DNA from: Firmicutes bacterium CAG:460
GTDB lineage: Bacteria > Bacillota_I > Bacilli_A > RF39 > UBA660
DNA length: 64,000 bases
Assembly: GCA_000437355.1 (NCBI GenBank)
Contig: FR899774.1
Coordinates: 45,572 to 109,571 of the forward strand
Reading direction: 5' to 3'
A model generated the notes under the pieces. That model saw nothing but the letters and a program-made list of their open reading frames with translations. It made no database searches and was not told the DNA's origin. A program made the position numbers and the translations under genes. This document shows, one piece after another, positions 62,570 to 64,000 of this stretch. Position 1 is the stretch's first letter. Each line of letters opens with the position of its first letter.

Positions 62570-63008
62570 TTTCTATTTTATTTATTTTTTCTATTCTTCT
62601 TAAATGTCTTTCTTCACTTGGTTCTTTTGTCATAATAAAATTATCTATAATATTATGAATTTCTTCAGTTGGAATGTTGGAACTAAATGCAATGACATTG
62701 GCACCATTATGGTTTTTAGCTGTAAAAGCATCATTACTATCAACTACTCTAGCACAACGTATTCCTTTAAATTTGTTGGCAGCTATAGACATACCTATTC
62801 CTGAACCACAAACTAAAATTCCTAAAGAATGTTCTTTTAATACATGCTCACATACCCATTTTGCATAATCCGGATAATCATCGTTATCATTATTTATAAT
62901 ATCTGGTGTTTCTACTATATAACCAAATTCATTTAGATAATTAATGATATCATCTTTACACTTAACTCCTTGGTGGTCATAACCTAAAAATATTTTTATT
63001 GTAATCAT
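62550..63008 (-). CDS. rpiB: Ribose-5-phosphate isomerase B/RpiB family sugar isomerase
   Basis: RpiB interconverts ribose-5-phosphate and ribulose-5-phosphate. The 152-residue protein has FLGYDHQGVKCKDDIINYL, the active-site Cys in LVCGSGIGMSIAANKFKGIR and CARVVDSNDAFTAKNHNGAN. Its end overlaps the DUF1146 start by 20 nt. The family also contains galactose-6-phosphate isomerases; context favours the ribose enzyme. Confidence 0.92.
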   Translation of the reverse strand: MITIKIFLGYDHQGVKCKDDIINYLNEFGYIVETPDIINNDNDDYPDYAKWVCEHVLKEHSLGILVCGSGIGMSIAANKFKGIRCARVVDSNDAFTAKNHNGANVIAFSSNIPTEEIHNIIDNFIMTKEPSEERHLRRIEKINKIESENYVS

Positions 63009-63049
63009 CTCCCGATTTAATTATACAAAAGATTTTAGAACATGTCTAT

Positions 63050-64000
63050 CTATTTAAAACTTATTTTTTGATTTTCTTTTTCTTCTTTGTCTATTTCAAA
63101 AAACAATTCTGGTTTAAACTTGAAAATATTTGCAATTATATTTGATGGAACTTTTTCTATTTCATTTTTATATTTTAAGACATCTTTATTATATTTAATT
63201 CTAGAATTACTTATTTCATCTTCTAAATCACTTAATTTATTTTGTAAACTCATATAGTTTTTATCTGCTTTTAATTCTGGATATTCTTCTTTTAATAATA
63301 ATATTTTATCTACACTTTTACTTAATGCCTCATTATTTTTTATACTTTCTTCTTTGCTTGTTGCATTTAAAACATTACTTCTGGCTTTTATTATTTCTGT
63401 TATTGTTTTCTTTTCATATTTTGAATAACCTTTTACTACTTCAACTATATTTGGTATTAAATCTGTTCTTTTTTTAAGCAAAATATCTATTGTACTCCAA
63501 CTTTCTTTTACTTGATTACGTAATTTTATTAATTTATTAAATACTATAATTACATATATAATTGGTATTAATATTATTAATATAGATAAAAATATTAATG
63601 CTATATACTTTATTTTATTTATTAATCTTTCACTGTTTATATTTTTTATTTTTTCTATTTCATATTCTTTATCTTTATTACTTTTTTCTAAATTTTCAGT
63701 TTTCTCATTTTCTTGTGTTTTTAAATCATTATTTTTCTTTTTATTTAAAGTGTTTTCTTCAGCCATTTTCTTATTTGTTAAGTTCCATTCTTCATCAGAT
63801 TTATTTTTCATATTGGTACTTTTTTCACTTTGAAGGGCACTGATTTCATCTTGGATAGAATAATATTTTTTACTTAATCCATTTTTAAAGAATTCATTTT
63901 TTTGATTATATTCTAATTCACTTATTTTCTTATTTATTTCTTTTTCTTTAAGGGAATATTTTTCTGTTATTTCTTTAGATAAATCAGAATATTTATTATC
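63050..64000 (-). CDS. LemA-family protein with an N-terminal coiled coil, cut by the window edge
   Basis: The LemA domain lies in the last 165 residues: a transmembrane helix (IALIFLSILIILIPIIYVII), then VKESWSTIDILLKKRTDLIP with NIVEVVKGY, and VPSNIIANIFKFKPELFF. Ahead of it is a charged Lys/Glu/Asn-rich stretch. The frame is open without a stop from 63811 to the right edge (reads DNKYSDLSKEITEKYSLKEK at the edge), so the true start lies beyond the window and an internal Met at 63811 is not the start. LemA proteins normally have the helix right at the N terminus, so the long cytoplasmic coiled coil is unusual. Confidence 0.8.
   Translation of the reverse strand, partial: DNKYSDLSKEITEKYSLKEKEINKKISELEYNQKNEFFKNGLSKKYYSIQDEISALQSEKSTNMKNKSDEEWNLTNKKMAEENTLNKKKNNDLKTQENEKTENLEKSNKDKEYEIEKIKNINSERLINKIKYIALIFLSILIILIPIIYVIIVFNKLIKLRNQVKESWSTIDILLKKRTDLIPNIVEVVKGYSKYEKKTITEIIKARSNVLNATSKEESIKNNEALSKSVDKILLLKEEYPELKADKNYMSLQNKLSDLEDEISNSRIKYNKDVLKYKNEIEKVPSNIIANIFKFKPELFFEIDKEEKENQKISFK

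Overview
This window is very AT-rich and almost all of its genes lie on the minus strand. It looks like the chromosome of an anaerobic, endospore-forming, low-GC Bacillota, probably an uncultured member of the Bacilli (RF39- or Erysipelotrichia-like). The reasons are an oxygen-independent (class III) ribonucleotide reductase, a Gram-positive sporulation gene set (spoIIAA, a SigF/SigG-type sigma factor, spoVAC-AD-AE, spoIIID, spoIIQ, spoIID), cdaA-cdaR, long-form HPF, an RnpM-nusA-infB operon and a Bacillus-like rRNA promoter. The prfB gene carries the classical UGA frameshift and UGA is used as a stop elsewhere (prfB itself ends in TGA), so the genetic code is the standard bacterial one, not the Mycoplasma code. 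The taxonomic placement is inference only.

Layout. 1-9.4 kb: class III RNR split into two ORFs, murC (plus strand), dus, pduL, a histidine-phosphatase-like pseudoenzyme, and a divergent RNase R paralog with duplicated N-terminal modules. 9.4-15 kb: rmuC, asnB and an LtaS-like sulfatase. 15-22.4 kb: the translation/transcription block rimP-nusA-rnpM-infB-rbfA-(GNAT-like)-truB, and typA. 22.6-27.4 kb: a decayed surface-protein gene, recA and a sporulation operon spoIIAA-sigma-spoVAC-spoVAD-spoVAE that lacks spoIIAB. 27.5-28.3 kb: a 16S rRNA 5' fragment of about 285 nt with an intact rrn promoter, fused to the 3' end of a DUF1016-type gene. 28.4-40.6 kb: envelope and c-di-AMP genes (S41 protease, LolA-like lipoprotein, cdaR, cdaA, YerB-like), smpB-rnr, two pilin-like genes, a broken DUF1016 gene and secG. 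40.7-50 kb: ftsH, tilS, prfB, a second decayed surface protein, a DUF1015 protein, a kinase-like protein, a candidate structured RNA and an ABC-F ATPase. 50-56 kb is the accessory part: an acyltransferase with two SGNH domains, a decaying array of three paralogs, guaD, and a HAD gene next to an NrtR-type Nudix regulator with visible operators. 56-64 kb: secA, hpf, cspA, then the murAA-mbl-like synteny block spoIIID-spoIIQ-spoIID-(DUF1146), with a shrunken actin-like ORF where mbl normally sits, then rpiB and a LemA protein running off the edge.

No tRNA genes, CRISPR arrays, insertion-sequence transposases or prophage genes were recognised. The most unusual items are the separate glycyl-radical ORF of NrdD, the 16S/DUF1016 chimera, the nested hairpin element at 47.9 kb, the NrtR operator placed exactly in its own promoter spacer, the actin-like remnant after spoIIID, the double-SGNH acyltransferase, and the sigma operon without spoIIAB.
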